Source: Legionellaceae bacterium
Lineage (GTDB): Bacteria > Pseudomonadota > Gammaproteobacteria > Legionellales > Legionellaceae
Assembly: GCA_029212465.1 (NCBI GenBank)
Contig: JARGNV010000001.1
Location: 70,933 to 124,600 of the forward strand
Length of the DNA: 53,668 nucleotides
Direction of reading: 5' to 3'
Position 1 is the stretch's first letter, and each line of letters opens with the position of its first letter. Under the pieces are notes generated by a model that was not told the DNA's origin, did not search any database, and saw only the letters and a program-made list of their open reading frames with translations. The position numbers and the translations under genes are program-made. Shown piece after piece: positions 7,116-15,894 of this stretch.

Positions 7116-7592
7116 CTTCTCTTGTTGATGTTTCAAAAAGTAATGGAGCGTTGCTAAAAGAGAAGTAAGACCAAAGTCCCCATTAAAAAAAGTAGAAACA
7201 CCATGCACTGCATTTCCCACCGACTGCCCTACCTCAACCACTTCATCTGTTACAACTTTTAAATCTTTACCAAGCTCATCTTTTGCAACATCACGGATAT
7301 CTTTAAGCGCAGCTTCTTCAGCCTTATGGCCTTTTCTGCTAGCAAAAGCAATACACACTAAACAAAGTACACCATTAAAGCCTGCTAACATGAAAGCACT
7401 CATTTTGGACGAATAATAAGTGCTTAGCGTCAGAAATGCACCAATATCCACTAATATCAATGCCGTTAAACAAGCAACAAGCGCTATCAGCACCCAAAAC
7501 AGCTGGCGCGCTTTGCGGCGCAACCAAACAGCAAGCATCGCGCGTTCACTACGCATGTAAAGACTGAGTTTACGGTCGAATTGACTATCCAT
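7107..7592 (-). CDS. Phage-holin-like / YqjE-type membrane protein
   Basis: The 161-residue protein has a basic N-terminus, two hydrophobic segments (about residues 31-53 and 63-84) and a long hydrophilic C-terminal part with a helical stretch (KAEEAALKDIRDVAKDELGK). This layout matches the YqjE / putative holin-X superfamily, inner-membrane proteins of uncertain function often tied to stress. It overlaps the upstream YqjD-like gene by 1 nt, as yqjD-yqjE are linked in enterobacteria. Despite the family name, no lytic role is implied and no phage genes are near. Confidence 0.6.
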   Translation of the reverse strand: MDSQFDRKLSLYMRSERAMLAVWLRRKARQLFWVLIALVACLTALILVDIGAFLTLSTYYSSKMSAFMLAGFNGVLCLVCIAFASRKGHKAEEAALKDIRDVAKDELGKDLKVVTDEVVEVGQSVGNAVHGVSTFFNGDFGLTSLLATLHYFLKHQQEKSG

Positions 7593-7885
7593 TACCGCCC
7601 TCCTCGTCCTTTAGCCAAAGCACCGCCAAGCATTGCGCCAAGTGCAAATAAAAGAACGGCTGTTACCGGAGAAAGGTTGTCATAATCTTCTTTCACTTGC
7701 GCTAAAACAGATGCGACTACTTTTTTTAATGCATCTTCTGGCGCTTCAGTAGTGCGTTTTTTTCGCGTCGATTTTTGAGAGGGTGCAGGCGTAGCTTGCG
7801 CTTTCTCTGCCTTTTGCTTTTTCTTTAATGCCAACAGTTCTGCTCGTAAATCAGCAATTTCTTGCTGTAGCGCTGATGTGCTCAT
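7592..7885 (-). CDS. ElaB/YqjD (DUF883)-like membrane-anchored protein
   Basis: A coiled-coil N-terminus (LQQEIADLRAELLALKKKQK) is followed by a basic, Ala/Thr-rich linker (about 28-48), an amphipathic helix, and one C-terminal transmembrane segment (VTAVLLFALGAMLGGALA) ending in GRGGR. The Gly-rich membrane helix and RGGR end resemble E. coli YqjD/ElaB, tail-anchored proteins that bind ribosomes and appear in stationary phase. The conserved core is weak, so this is a layout-level match. It is coupled with the YqjE-like gene. Confidence 0.55.
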   Translation of the reverse strand: MSTSALQQEIADLRAELLALKKKQKAEKAQATPAPSQKSTRKKRTTEAPEDALKKVVASVLAQVKEDYDNLSPVTAVLLFALGAMLGGALAKGRGGR

Positions 7886-8002
7886 GATGACTCCTTTTGA
7901 TAATCACTTCACATAAGAGCAACCCACAGCGTTGCCTTAAAGCTCGTAAAAATAACAATGGAGTAAGCCTAAGGGTAAGTATAGTTTAAGATTGACGTAT
8001 GA

Positions 8003-8323
8003 TTAGCCTAAAAACTGCTTTAATAATACAAAACTGGTTGTACCAAGCGCCATACTGAGCAACGGTTTATGTAAAAGTAAATGTACAATGATAACAACGA
8101 GCAAGCTCACCAAGGCTGGCAGTCCAAACGGGTAGGATTGAAACGAAACCGGGTTCACTTCATAAATAACAAGCAACATCATAATATACGCGGTAAGGCG
8201 CTTACCAAGACGTTGCATTTTAAGATTACCAGACAGCTTTCCTGTAAACATGAAAGGAAAAGCTCGTGTCACAATGGCTAAAAGACACAAGCTTAGCACC
8301 ACTGTGAGCATATAATGATTCAC
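8003..8323 (-). CDS. azlD: Branched-chain amino acid exporter subunit AzlD
   Basis: AzlD is the small partner of AzlC; together they export branched-chain amino acids or their analogues. The 106-residue protein has four hydrophobic segments and the family hallmark TRAFPFMFTGKL near the N-terminus and PFGLPALVSLLVVII in the middle. The ATG overlaps the azlC stop by 4 nt, the usual arrangement. The two genes form a closed pair with no neighbouring regulator of the Lrp or AsnC type. Confidence 0.85.
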   Translation of the reverse strand: MNHYMLTVVLSLCLLAIVTRAFPFMFTGKLSGNLKMQRLGKRLTAYIMMLLVIYEVNPVSFQSYPFGLPALVSLLVVIIVHLLLHKPLLSMALGTTSFVLLKQFLG

Positions 8324-9015
8324 ACACGCCCCTCCGTATTGAGTTTCCGGCTCTCACCCACGTAAATGAACGCCACAGAGCAAATGATAGACACTAATAA
8401 ATATTGCTTCGGAAAAATTAAAAAACCCAAACTTGCAAATAGAATAGGCATGATTAAACTCCACTTATCACGCCCCAGCAAGTAATAGTCCACCACCAAA
8501 ATCATAAAAAAGCTTGTTAACATAAAATCTAAGCCTCTTATCTCGGGCATACTAGAATACAATAAAAGCCCTAAACACGTACCCAAAACCCAATATACAT
8601 AAGGAAATAAAGTCACATAGAAACAGAAAGCCGTATCATCACGCCCCATTTGTTCTTGGTTGGCCGTGAGCATGCCATAGGTTGCATCTACCAACCCAAA
8701 AATAAGAAAAGCCCTTACCCACCTCGGTTTTGTTTTAAAACGTTCAATAAAACTTAAGCCATAAAATAGGTTGCGTGACGCAATAAAGCTTGAAGCAAGC
8801 AAAATTGCAAATACACTCGCATGCTCTTGCATCATCGACAAAGCCACAAACTGCACCGCCCCCGCAAAAGCCAAAGCACTCATAACAGGCGCCCAAAAGC
8901 CTGCAAACCCAGCCTTTAGCCAAAGCACACTAAATACAACACCCAATGGAAAATAAGCAAATAACGTAGGAATGCTCAATTGAAATGCCTTTTTTAATTC
9001 TGGTGCTTTTTTCAC
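8320..9015 (-). CDS. azlC: Branched-chain amino acid exporter subunit AzlC
   Basis: AzlC is the larger membrane subunit of the AzlCD exporter. Family features include the N-terminal PTLFAYFPLGVVFSVLWLKAG, the segment LAFAGAVQFVALSMM (about residues 48-62), and the motif SRNLFYGLSF (about 80-89). About six membrane segments over 231 residues agree with the family. A GTG start at 9015 is used, with AAGG about 11 nt upstream. It leads a two-gene operon with azlD. Confidence 0.88.
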   Translation of the reverse strand: MKKAPELKKAFQLSIPTLFAYFPLGVVFSVLWLKAGFAGFWAPVMSALAFAGAVQFVALSMMQEHASVFAILLASSFIASRNLFYGLSFIERFKTKPRWVRAFLIFGLVDATYGMLTANQEQMGRDDTAFCFYVTLFPYVYWVLGTCLGLLLYSSMPEIRGLDFMLTSFFMILVVDYYLLGRDKWSLIMPILFASLGFLIFPKQYLLVSIICSVAFIYVGESRKLNTEGRV

Positions 9016-9205
9016 GCAATATGTACCTTATTTGTTAATTCATGCTTATCTCTGCCAAAGCATACGATATCTACTAACACAAGGCTATAACACGAGCCCA
9101 ACACGCGTATATAGCTGCCTAACCTGGTAAGCTATTCCCCAGGCCTAGTTTCAATGCTGCACTCTAATTACAAAAACCATCTCGAATTTACAGTAATTTA
9201 CGGAC

Positions 9206-10474
9206 TTAACTATCCTCGCCTAAGTCAAATTGCGGCATTTCATATGCTTGTGCAACTATCACCTCAACTTGCTCTTTAAGTGCTGCTCTCATAGGTTGAG
9301 GTATATTTTTCCTGAGTAATGCATGAATAAGTTTTAGTAATTCTCTAATTACACTAACGTGAGGTGTAGCGTTTTGTCTAATTGGATTAATAGATAAATT
9401 TACAAAGTCTGCATAAGAATAAGACTTATATATAATGACGGGTTTGTTTGTTTCATCGCTCATATATCCTGTGGGTATAGAGCATTGACTAACAACATTT
9501 AGCAATTGCCCCAAGATATGAATGCATTGGATAGCAGAAAACGGGTTATTTATTCCCGGTGATAAGGCTCTTAGTGCAATTTCAATAATTTGCTCAAATC
9601 CGTACGTAACGTCATGAACCAATGTCCTCCTATCTCCCAAGGGAATAGTATTTTTTACTGCTGATTTTAGAGATTGATCTGGTTTTTTATCGGAGTATAT
9701 CACTGCAATCTCCGAAGAACTGAGCACATAGTCTCCCGTTTTTGCTAATACTTGAATAATAACTTCATATTGATTTGCCAATTGAAAAAGTTTTTCTAAA
9801 TTAATGGATTGAATATACCCATGGGTATCAGTCAAAATTGAAAAACCAGATTCCAACGTTTCAAAATGGATGACACCTTTATTGCGGTTATCTTCAGCAT
9901 TGGATAACTGCTGAATAAGTATTTTTTGGGTATCTTCATATAGTCCAGCAAGCACAAATTCTATTTGAATAGATTTAGATACATAATGTATAAAGTAAAT
10001 AAGAAAAAATATAGAAACTATGGCAAACAACACGCCACAATATAGGGAAAAGAAAATTGTTTTTTCTAAAAAAAATTGATTCGACGATAATATCGTCAAT
10101 AATAAGTTATATAAGTAACAACTAATAAAAACGCTGAGTACTATTTGTGTTTTTCCTTGTTTGATAAAGTTGGGGAGCAGTTGGGGCCCGAGTTGTTGGC
10201 TTGCTAAAGATAAAATTAAAATAGTAATGGAGAAAGTAACACTGGTTATTGTAACGCTTGAAGTAACGATATTAGGTAAGAGATTGCGAGCCCTATGCGG
10301 ATCTAGTTTGAATATTAAGTACTCGTTAAATGGATAATAGTTAGTAACGGATGCGTCTAGCGCTAATAATATAGAAAGAATGCTGATTGTTATTAAAGAA
10401 AAACATAACGGATAAAACCAATAAGTGGATTGGGCTTCTTCGTACCATTTTAAAATTTTAAAGTTCACTTCCAT
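9206..10474 (-). CDS. DUF2254 family membrane protein
   Basis: The family is widespread and uncharacterised. The N-terminal half has four hydrophobic segments (about residues 17-39, 66-88, 109-127, 140-162); the rest is soluble. Family signatures are VTFSITILILSLASQQLGPQLL around residues 79-100, D-R-R-T-L-x-H-D-V-x-Y-G-F-E-Q in the second half, and ALRALSPGINNPFSA. At 422 residues it is near the family size. GGGGAAAG precedes the ATG. The DNA looks more A/T-rich than the sugar locus or housekeeping genes. It begins a block with an oxidoreductase, DUF1328, CsbD and NhaA that looks like a stress cassette. Confidence 0.85.
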   Translation of the reverse strand: MEVNFKILKWYEEAQSTYWFYPLCFSLITISILSILLALDASVTNYYPFNEYLIFKLDPHRARNLLPNIVTSSVTITSVTFSITILILSLASQQLGPQLLPNFIKQGKTQIVLSVFISCYLYNLLLTILSSNQFFLEKTIFFSLYCGVLFAIVSIFFLIYFIHYVSKSIQIEFVLAGLYEDTQKILIQQLSNAEDNRNKGVIHFETLESGFSILTDTHGYIQSINLEKLFQLANQYEVIIQVLAKTGDYVLSSSEIAVIYSDKKPDQSLKSAVKNTIPLGDRRTLVHDVTYGFEQIIEIALRALSPGINNPFSAIQCIHILGQLLNVVSQCSIPTGYMSDETNKPVIIYKSYSYADFVNLSINPIRQNATPHVSVIRELLKLIHALLRKNIPQPMRAALKEQVEVIVAQAYEMPQFDLGEDS

Positions 10475-10617
10475 GGTCTTTCCCCAAATACTGCCACCTC
10501 GGCATAGAATAAAGCGGTTGAAGTGGCACGTTTACCCACGAACTTACAAAAACTGTTGATCAATTGCCTACCCCTTTTACCCGGTCCATGGCCCCACAAC
10601 CTGTTAGATAAGTAAAT

Positions 10618-12030
10618 TCAGACAAGTGGGCTAATTGCTTCACTTTCACATATGGCTAACTCAAGTCCAGTCGCTTTTTTAGCTACTTTTTCGCTCAAAT
10701 TTCTTATGGCTGTTCTCATGCCCTCTTCAAGCACCGGATGATAAAAAGGCATTTTCAACAGATCAAATACTGTTAACTCCTGCTCTATTGCCCAGGCAAG
10801 TAAATGCCCTAAATGTTCGCCACCCGGAGCTATCATTTCAGCCCCCAGTAACAAACCTTCTTCTTTTGTCCCATAAATGCGTAACAAGCCCTGATTCTCG
10901 TGCATTATTTGAGCTCTACCCTGCTTAGAAAAGTCTATTTCGCCTACAACAAAACTGTTAGCCTCTAGCTCCTTATAGGCTTTTCCGACAATCACAATGT
11001 TTGGGTCAGTAAACATAATTTGAATAGGGGTTCGCCGCTTGAAGCACTGGACGCCATGAATAGCGTTATAAGCAGCTATTCGCCCTTCGTCAGCTGCCTC
11101 ATGTAATAATGCCCGTTTTTTGTTTGCATCTCCTGCGATGAAAACTGGGCAATTCTTAATTTTCATTGTAGTGCGATCAAACTTTGGAATACCATAATGA
11201 TCAAATGCAACACCCAATTCCTCCAAGCCTAAAGAGGTCGCATTTGACTGGTTCCCTACAGCAACGATAACTTGTTCGACTGCTTTATTTTTTTCAGCTT
11301 GAACATATAACTGTTCCTTTCTTTTTGCTAAAGAAACTCTCTCATTGAGAGAGATAGAGTATTCTTTCCGAAAAATATCTAGGGCCACTTTATTAACTTC
11401 TGGATCACTAAGCCCTCCGATGAATTCCCCTGAACTAAAAACAGAAATGTTAATGCCGAGTCTAGATAGTGGTTGAGCAAGTTCTAAACCTATGCTACCA
11501 GCACCAATAATCCCTATCTCCTTGGAAAGTGTACGCTGCTCAAAAATATTTTTATTAGTTAAGAGATATTCCTGATAATTTTGCCAGTCATCTGGAATAA
11601 GGCTCTCGGCCCCATTAGCTATAATAATATTTTCAGCGCGAATAATTTGATCACCTACTTTGAGTGTATCTATCGTGATAAATTTAGCATTTCCAAATAA
11701 AAAATGCTCACCCAAAGATTCGGTTTCTTCAATAACACCAGAAGAAAATTTATCGCGCATACCTCGTACATACTCTAAAACATCAGATACATTTGCCGAT
11801 AAGTATTCAACACCTTGTATGCCACAACTTTTAAAATAAAACCTATTATGGTAAAAGTTAGCCGACTGAATCAACAACTTAGAAGGCATACAGCCGAATC
11901 TGGCACAAGTGGATCCTAACGGCCCACCATCAATTACGATAACATCACTGCTGTATTTTCTTACTTCTTTATAAGCTGACAGTCCAGCAGTCCCCGCTCC
12001 GATAATAGCAACTTTAACCTTTCTATCCAT
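10618..12030 (-). CDS. Dihydrolipoyl dehydrogenase-like FAD/NAD(P) disulfide oxidoreductase
   Basis: The protein has the FAD-binding G-A-G-T-A-G (11-16) and the redox-active disulfide in TCARFGCMPSK (Cys42, Cys47). It also has the NAD-binding GAGSIGLELAQ (about 176-186), the second FAD site VFIAGDANKK, and the C-terminal catalytic His-Glu pair in HPVLEE (His431, Glu436). All active residues of the group are present, so it should be an active disulfide reductase. No lipoyl-dependent complex genes (E1/E2) are near, which argues against a role in pyruvate dehydrogenase; a mercuric- or thiol-reductase-like stress role is possible. At 470 residues its length is normal. It is flanked by stress genes in the same AT-rich block. 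Confidence 0.85.
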   Translation of the reverse strand: MDRKVKVAIIGAGTAGLSAYKEVRKYSSDVIVIDGGPLGSTCARFGCMPSKLLIQSANFYHNRFYFKSCGIQGVEYLSANVSDVLEYVRGMRDKFSSGVIEETESLGEHFLFGNAKFITIDTLKVGDQIIRAENIIIANGAESLIPDDWQNYQEYLLTNKNIFEQRTLSKEIGIIGAGSIGLELAQPLSRLGINISVFSSGEFIGGLSDPEVNKVALDIFRKEYSISLNERVSLAKRKEQLYVQAEKNKAVEQVIVAVGNQSNATSLGLEELGVAFDHYGIPKFDRTTMKIKNCPVFIAGDANKKRALLHEAADEGRIAAYNAIHGVQCFKRRTPIQIMFTDPNIVIVGKAYKELEANSFVVGEIDFSKQGRAQIMHENQGLLRIYGTKEEGLLLGAEMIAPGGEHLGHLLAWAIEQELTVFDLLKMPFYHPVLEEGMRTAIRNLSEKVAKKATGLELAICESEAISPLV

Positions 12031-12066
12031 AATAAATTTTTACTTCCCTTTCTGTTGCTTATGATT

Positions 12067-12249
12067 CTAAACCAAAGGTGGAGGACCACGCCGACCAATT
12101 AACCAAAGAATTAAAAAGACAAAGAATAAAACTAAAAATAAGAAAAATAGTATTTGTGCTATTCCCGCTGCTGCAGAAGCGATAGCACCAAACCCAAGCA
12201 TCCCAGCAACCATCGCTATCACAAAGAAAAGTATAGCCCACCGCAACAT
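12067..12249 (-). CDS. DUF1328 (YtjA-like) small membrane protein
   Basis: Sixty residues, almost wholly hydrophobic, with [21 protein letters not shown] and a second segment [21 protein letters not shown], the pattern of DUF1328/YtjA. These small membrane proteins are induced by envelope or osmotic stress in several bacteria; a molecular role is not known. The gene is 15 nt downstream of csbD, and CsbD/DUF1328 pairing is common. A competing frame over the same bases (12059-12241) gives a Cys/Trp-rich product and is rejected. Confidence 0.85.
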   Translation of the reverse strand: MLRWAILFFVIAMVAGMLGFGAIASAAAGIAQILFFLFLVLFFVFLILWLIGRRGPPPLV

Positions 12250-12264
12250 GAGTCTGCCCCCCTG

Positions 12265-12468
12265 TTATACACCGTACTTAGTTTTAAAATCTCTAATGAT
12301 CTTTTTTACTTCTTCCTCCGTATACCCATAATGCTTTTTGAGCCGACCATATATTTCCTGCTGATTACTCTTAATATGAAGTAAATCATCATCAGTTAAA
12401 TCGGCCCATGCTTTCTTTAACTTAGCCTTTACAATTTCCCAATCACCTTCAAAAATATTTTGATTCAT
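12265..12468 (-). CDS. CsbD-family general stress protein
   Basis: A small hydrophilic helical protein of 67 residues. N-x-x-x-F-E-G-D-W at the start, KLKKAWADLTDDDL and the closing YGYTEEEVKKIIRDF are typical of CsbD/YjbJ, abundant general-stress proteins of unknown biochemistry. A consensus AGGAGG lies 6 nt before the ATG, predicting high expression. It heads a minus-strand group with DUF1328 and possibly the oxidoreductase. Confidence 0.9.
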   Translation of the reverse strand: MNQNIFEGDWEIVKAKLKKAWADLTDDDLLHIKSNQQEIYGRLKKHYGYTEEEVKKIIRDFKTKYGV

Positions 12469-12532
12469 TTTATCCTCCTGGTTTGATTACAACTTAAAAG
12501 TAACCGTTTAATATTTTTTGAATATCTTCTAC

Positions 12533-12564
12533 TTGAGTGTAGGTATAATATCTACAATACTCAA
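12533..12564. promoter_or_regulatory. Imperfect dyad enclosing a TATAAT, between csbD and nhaA
   Basis: TTGAGTGTAG (12533-12542) and CTACAATACTCAA (12552-12564) pair with a 3-nt bulge around a perfect TATAAT (12544-12549, plus strand). It lies between divergent csbD and nhaA, where a shared control site would be. The best upstream -35 (TTGAAT, 12518-12523) is 20 nt away, too far for a strong promoter, so the call is tentative. Confidence 0.35.
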
Positions 12565-12721
12565 ATAGTGAGAGGGACAAGCTATAAATGTTAAACACGA
12601 TTTATATATTTTGAGTGAATCAGACTATTTAACTAGAGCGTCGCCGAACACGTACAGATAGTTTGACAAAAGAGTCATGGTCACAGTAGGCTTAATTTCT
12701 GTAAAATAGAGAAATCATCTA

Positions 12722-14083
12722 ATGCCAGATCACTACCAGTACCATACACTATTTGAAAAAAAAATAGACAATGTGGTGTCTCCCTTTGAGATATTTGTTG
12801 ACACTCAAACCATTGCAGGATTGTTGCTAATTGCATGTATCTTTTTATCTTTGTTGTTGACTAATATAACGTCTATTTCAGACTATTATAGCAATATTGT
12901 GCATCTTCAATTTAAGCTCACTATTAGTAGCCACTCAATTAAATTTACCTTAAAAGAATTTGTTAATGAGTTTTTATTGCTATTTTTCTTTTTAGTCTTA
13001 GGGCTTGAAATAAAACGAGAACTAATTGTGGGCGAGTTAGCACACATAAAAAGAGCAACCGTCGTCATAATAGCCGCCATAGGGGGAATAATTTTTCCCC
13101 TTTTTTTTTATATCGCTATCAATAGCAACTCACCAGAATATTTAAAGGGCTGGGCCATACCTACAGCCACTGATACTGCGATTGCGATAGGCTTAATGAG
13201 TATGTTTAAAAACAAACTACCAAAAGGAATATTTCCTTTTTTAACAGCGGTTGCTGTCATAGATGACATTGTTGCCATTACAATAATAGCAGTGTTTTAT
13301 GGTGATAGCCTTCAACAAACTTATCTTTTATATGCCTTAATTATCTATATATTAATGATAAGTGCTAACTTAGGCGGAATTAGAAATTTTTGGGTATATT
13401 TACTTTCTGGCTTTCTTTTATGGGTATTGTTTGAAAAATCAGGCATTCATGGAGCTATTGCAGGCGCTTTAATTGCATTAGTGGTACCAGCAAGGCCTAA
13501 ACTCCATCCTGGAAATTTTATTAAAAACATCAAAAAACTTGTCAGACGATTTGAAGATGAGCATGATAAAACTCAACATATTTTAAAAAAAGAACAGGGG
13601 CATGCCATACTTGAACAAGTAACTCTGGAAACTGAAAAAGCCTCTGTTCCCCTAACACGTTGGGAGTTTATTTTAGAAAAACCGGTATTGTTTTTAATAT
13701 TACCACTGTTTGCATTAACAAATGGTGGGATTATCCTCGATACAAGTATGGTGACTGATGCTTTGCACTCTTCAATTTTTTGGGGCGTTTTTGTCGGACT
13801 TATTTTTGGGAAACCGATGGGCATTATATTTTGCACATATATGGGGTTAAAAATAGGAATTGGAGAGCTTCCATCCAATGTGAGCTTGCGTGATCTTATA
13901 CCCATATCATTGATGGCTGGTATTGGTTATACAATGGCTATTTTTATTGCTAATTTGGCATTTTATAACGAATCTATCATCAATATAGCTAAATTTTCTA
14001 TCGTAATGAGTTCTATTGTTGTCGGTTTACTGGCCTCTCTTACTATCGCTATGTTACAAAAATCCCCCTCCTCTACGCGATAG
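12722..14083 (+). CDS. nhaA: Na+/H+ antiporter NhaA
   Basis: NhaA expels Na+ or Li+ in exchange for two H+ at alkaline pH. The 453-residue inner-membrane protein keeps the transport site Asp pair in AVIDDIVAI (Asp181, Asp182, equivalent to E. coli 163/164) and the TATDTAI helix break (Asp151). It also has LGLEIKRELIVGEL, part of the pH-sensing region. About twelve membrane segments are seen; a cytosolic charged insert between about residues 265 and 305 is longer than in E. coli NhaA. No good Shine-Dalgarno is seen before the ATG. The DNA is A/T-rich like the oxidoreductase block across the divergent control region. Confidence 0.95.
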   Translation: MPDHYQYHTLFEKKIDNVVSPFEIFVDTQTIAGLLLIACIFLSLLLTNITSISDYYSNIVHLQFKLTISSHSIKFTLKEFVNEFLLLFFFLVLGLEIKRELIVGELAHIKRATVVIIAAIGGIIFPLFFYIAINSNSPEYLKGWAIPTATDTAIAIGLMSMFKNKLPKGIFPFLTAVAVIDDIVAITIIAVFYGDSLQQTYLLYALIIYILMISANLGGIRNFWVYLLSGFLLWVLFEKSGIHGAIAGALIALVVPARPKLHPGNFIKNIKKLVRRFEDEHDKTQHILKKEQGHAILEQVTLETEKASVPLTRWEFILEKPVLFLILPLFALTNGGIILDTSMVTDALHSSIFWGVFVGLIFGKPMGIIFCTYMGLKIGIGELPSNVSLRDLIPISLMAGIGYTMAIFIANLAFYNESIINIAKFSIVMSSIVVGLLASLTIAMLQKSPSSTR

Positions 14084-14167
14084 CGAGCTCGGCCTAATCT
14101 GCACCAATACTGTCCCGCTCTACGTTTATAATCCCCACCTGCCTCGGCAACCAATCTACTTTGTTAT

Positions 14168-14182
14168 TGTCAACACACCCTA
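14168..14182. repeat. 15-bp direct repeat, right copy
   Basis: This is the same TGTCAACACACCCTA as at 7001-7015, located between nhaA and the SET-domain gene in the same orientation. It could mark the right edge of an acquired block; it could also be coincidence. Confidence 0.3.
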
Positions 14183-14256
14183 AGAAGCTCTTTTTTTTGT
14201 ACGTACATTCACGTATATTAAAATAATTCGCTACCAGAAGATATTAAGATGTCGCT

Positions 14257-15387
14257 TTGGTTAAGATAAAACTCACAAATCATAACCCAAACGCAGCGTA
14301 CCCGTGCAAGCATGTTATTTTTGATGTGGCAAGCAAGCTATTTCAGCTTGAAAATGAAGAAAACGTCACCCAAGCAGACCTGTTAGCACAATCATTTAGT
14401 CACCCCTTGTTTGATGAACCTTACACGCCCGAACCAAATTTTCAGTTTGAATACGAATACGTAGACTTTGAGGGCATGTTATACACAGCCACCTTTGTTT
14501 GCACCATATTGCTCCACACCACGCACCCTGAATCTTGCCAATTTACCATCAAACCATCTTTACAGTTTGAAACCATTAAATGCCCTAAAACTATCTTTTT
14601 TTCAAGCAATTACAGAAAAAAGTCCCAAGCGTCTATTACGCTCAATCAACTCAACCAATTAGTCAGCACCTTATCCGGCAAACCGTTTCTTTACTCGAAT
14701 GATCTGATTCCTTGTCATAGCTTCACGTTAAAGACTCTCCCACCCGTCATTGATGGTGATTCACTGTACCAAATGCCTCAAGACATACTCCAACTGTTCT
14801 ACCCCAAAGCCCATGATGACTATGAATTACGCTATATCAATCCAGATGTTGGGCTCGGTGTATTCAGCCGAAAAGCTATTAAGCAAGGCGATTGCATTGG
14901 CGTTTACAGTGGTATTCAATCTAATAAACGCATTAAAAGACTCGATTATAGTTATAAAATTGAAAAAGAAGCTTCCAATATTTATATCCACGCAACAGAG
15001 TTTGGTAACTTAACAAGGTTTATTAACCATGCACCCAAAACAACCAAACCTCGCTTTCTTTCGGCAAATGTTAAAAGTATCAAATATCAACTTTGTGGCT
15101 TAACTTTTATTGCTTACCATACAGCACGCGACATTCTCCCCGGAGAGCAATTGCTCACCGATTATGGCAAAACCTTTTTTCGTCATGGAAAAAACCCGAC
15201 ACCATTTAAATCAAATGGAAAACCTCCTTTCCTACAACGCTTGAAAGCCTCACCCCATAAAAAAATGGTTGCTTTAAGAACTATGGCAAACCATGGCGTT
15301 CATAGCGCAAAACATTATCTCGTAAAACGACTGTTTGTTATTACCATGCTTACTTATATCACCTTGAAAGTGACAAAGCTTATGTAA
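14257..15387 (+). CDS. SET-domain protein, possible lysine methyltransferase effector
   Basis: SET domains transfer methyl from S-adenosylmethionine to lysine. Residues about 188-305 show the order expected: GLGVFSRKAIKQGD (199-212), GNLTRFINHAP (250-260, the N-H pair that with the late Tyr lines the active site) and LLTDYG (299-304). The NH-x-C Cys is replaced by Ala-Pro and no post-SET Cys cluster follows, typical of bacterial SETs such as Legionella RomA/LegAS4. Residues 1-160 match nothing I recognise; the last 20 are hydrophobic and could anchor a membrane. The only in-frame start is TTG at 14257, without a good Shine-Dalgarno; an ATG 8 nt earlier is out of frame and stops at once. Host-histone targeting is inference. 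Confidence 0.75.
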   Translation: MVKIKLTNHNPNAAYPCKHVIFDVASKLFQLENEENVTQADLLAQSFSHPLFDEPYTPEPNFQFEYEYVDFEGMLYTATFVCTILLHTTHPESCQFTIKPSLQFETIKCPKTIFFSSNYRKKSQASITLNQLNQLVSTLSGKPFLYSNDLIPCHSFTLKTLPPVIDGDSLYQMPQDILQLFYPKAHDDYELRYINPDVGLGVFSRKAIKQGDCIGVYSGIQSNKRIKRLDYSYKIEKEASNIYIHATEFGNLTRFINHAPKTTKPRFLSANVKSIKYQLCGLTFIAYHTARDILPGEQLLTDYGKTFFRHGKNPTPFKSNGKPPFLQRLKASPHKKMVALRTMANHGVHSAKHYLVKRLFVITMLTYITLKVTKLM

Positions 15388-15427
15388 TCCATACCATTGC
15401 GAGCCAGAGACGCGGGATTCTACTGCC

Positions 15428-15871
15428 CTAAAAATCAAGCTGCCTTAGTGCTTCAAACAAAATAATCGCAACAGCATTTGATAAGTTTAAACTACGACTT
15501 TCAGGTCGCATAGGTATACGTACTGCGTCGTACCGCTCAATAACATCTATTGGTAACCCACGCGTTTCAGGCCCAAATAGCAATATATCATCCTCCATAT
15601 AATGATATTCCGTATATTTTTTTTGTGCTTTAGTAGAGCATGAAATAATACGACGTGTTTTGTTTGCTTCAAGAAATGCTTCCATATCTTGATATTGCAA
15701 CACAGACGCCCATTCATGATAATCAAGGCCTGCGCGACGCATGCGTTTATCGTCTAGGGCAAACCCTAAAGGATGGATGATATGCAACTGCGCACCACTA
15801 TTTGCGCATAAACGGATGATATTACCTGTATTCGGTGGAATTTCAGGTTGATATAATGCAACGTGTAACAT
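15428..15871 (-). CDS. trmL: tRNA (cytidine(34)-2'-O)-methyltransferase TrmL
   Basis: TrmL methylates the 2'-O of the wobble base C34/cmnm5U34 in tRNA-Leu. The 147-residue SPOUT-fold protein has the family start MLHVALYQPEIPPNTGNIIR, the SAM knot loops LLFGPETRGLP (about residues 91-101) and SLNLSNAVAIILFEALRQ at the end, where the trefoil knot closes. The size is that of a minimal SPOUT enzyme. GAGG lies about 6 nt before the ATG. The gene follows the SDR remnant by 23 nt on the same strand. Confidence 0.95.
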   Translation of the reverse strand: MLHVALYQPEIPPNTGNIIRLCANSGAQLHIIHPLGFALDDKRMRRAGLDYHEWASVLQYQDMEAFLEANKTRRIISCSTKAQKKYTEYHYMEDDILLFGPETRGLPIDVIERYDAVRIPMRPESRSLNLSNAVAIILFEALRQLDF

Positions 15872-15894
15872 AAAACCTCATTCAAAATTTAACT

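Noticed and set aside
12059-12241. Minus-strand frame over the DUF1328 gene
   Set aside because: The overlapping frame matches DUF1328 and its composition; this one is a Cys/Trp-rich shadow.
13963-14154. Minus-strand frame over the end of nhaA and the gap after it
   Set aside because: Most of it is antisense to nhaA, and the rest matches nothing.
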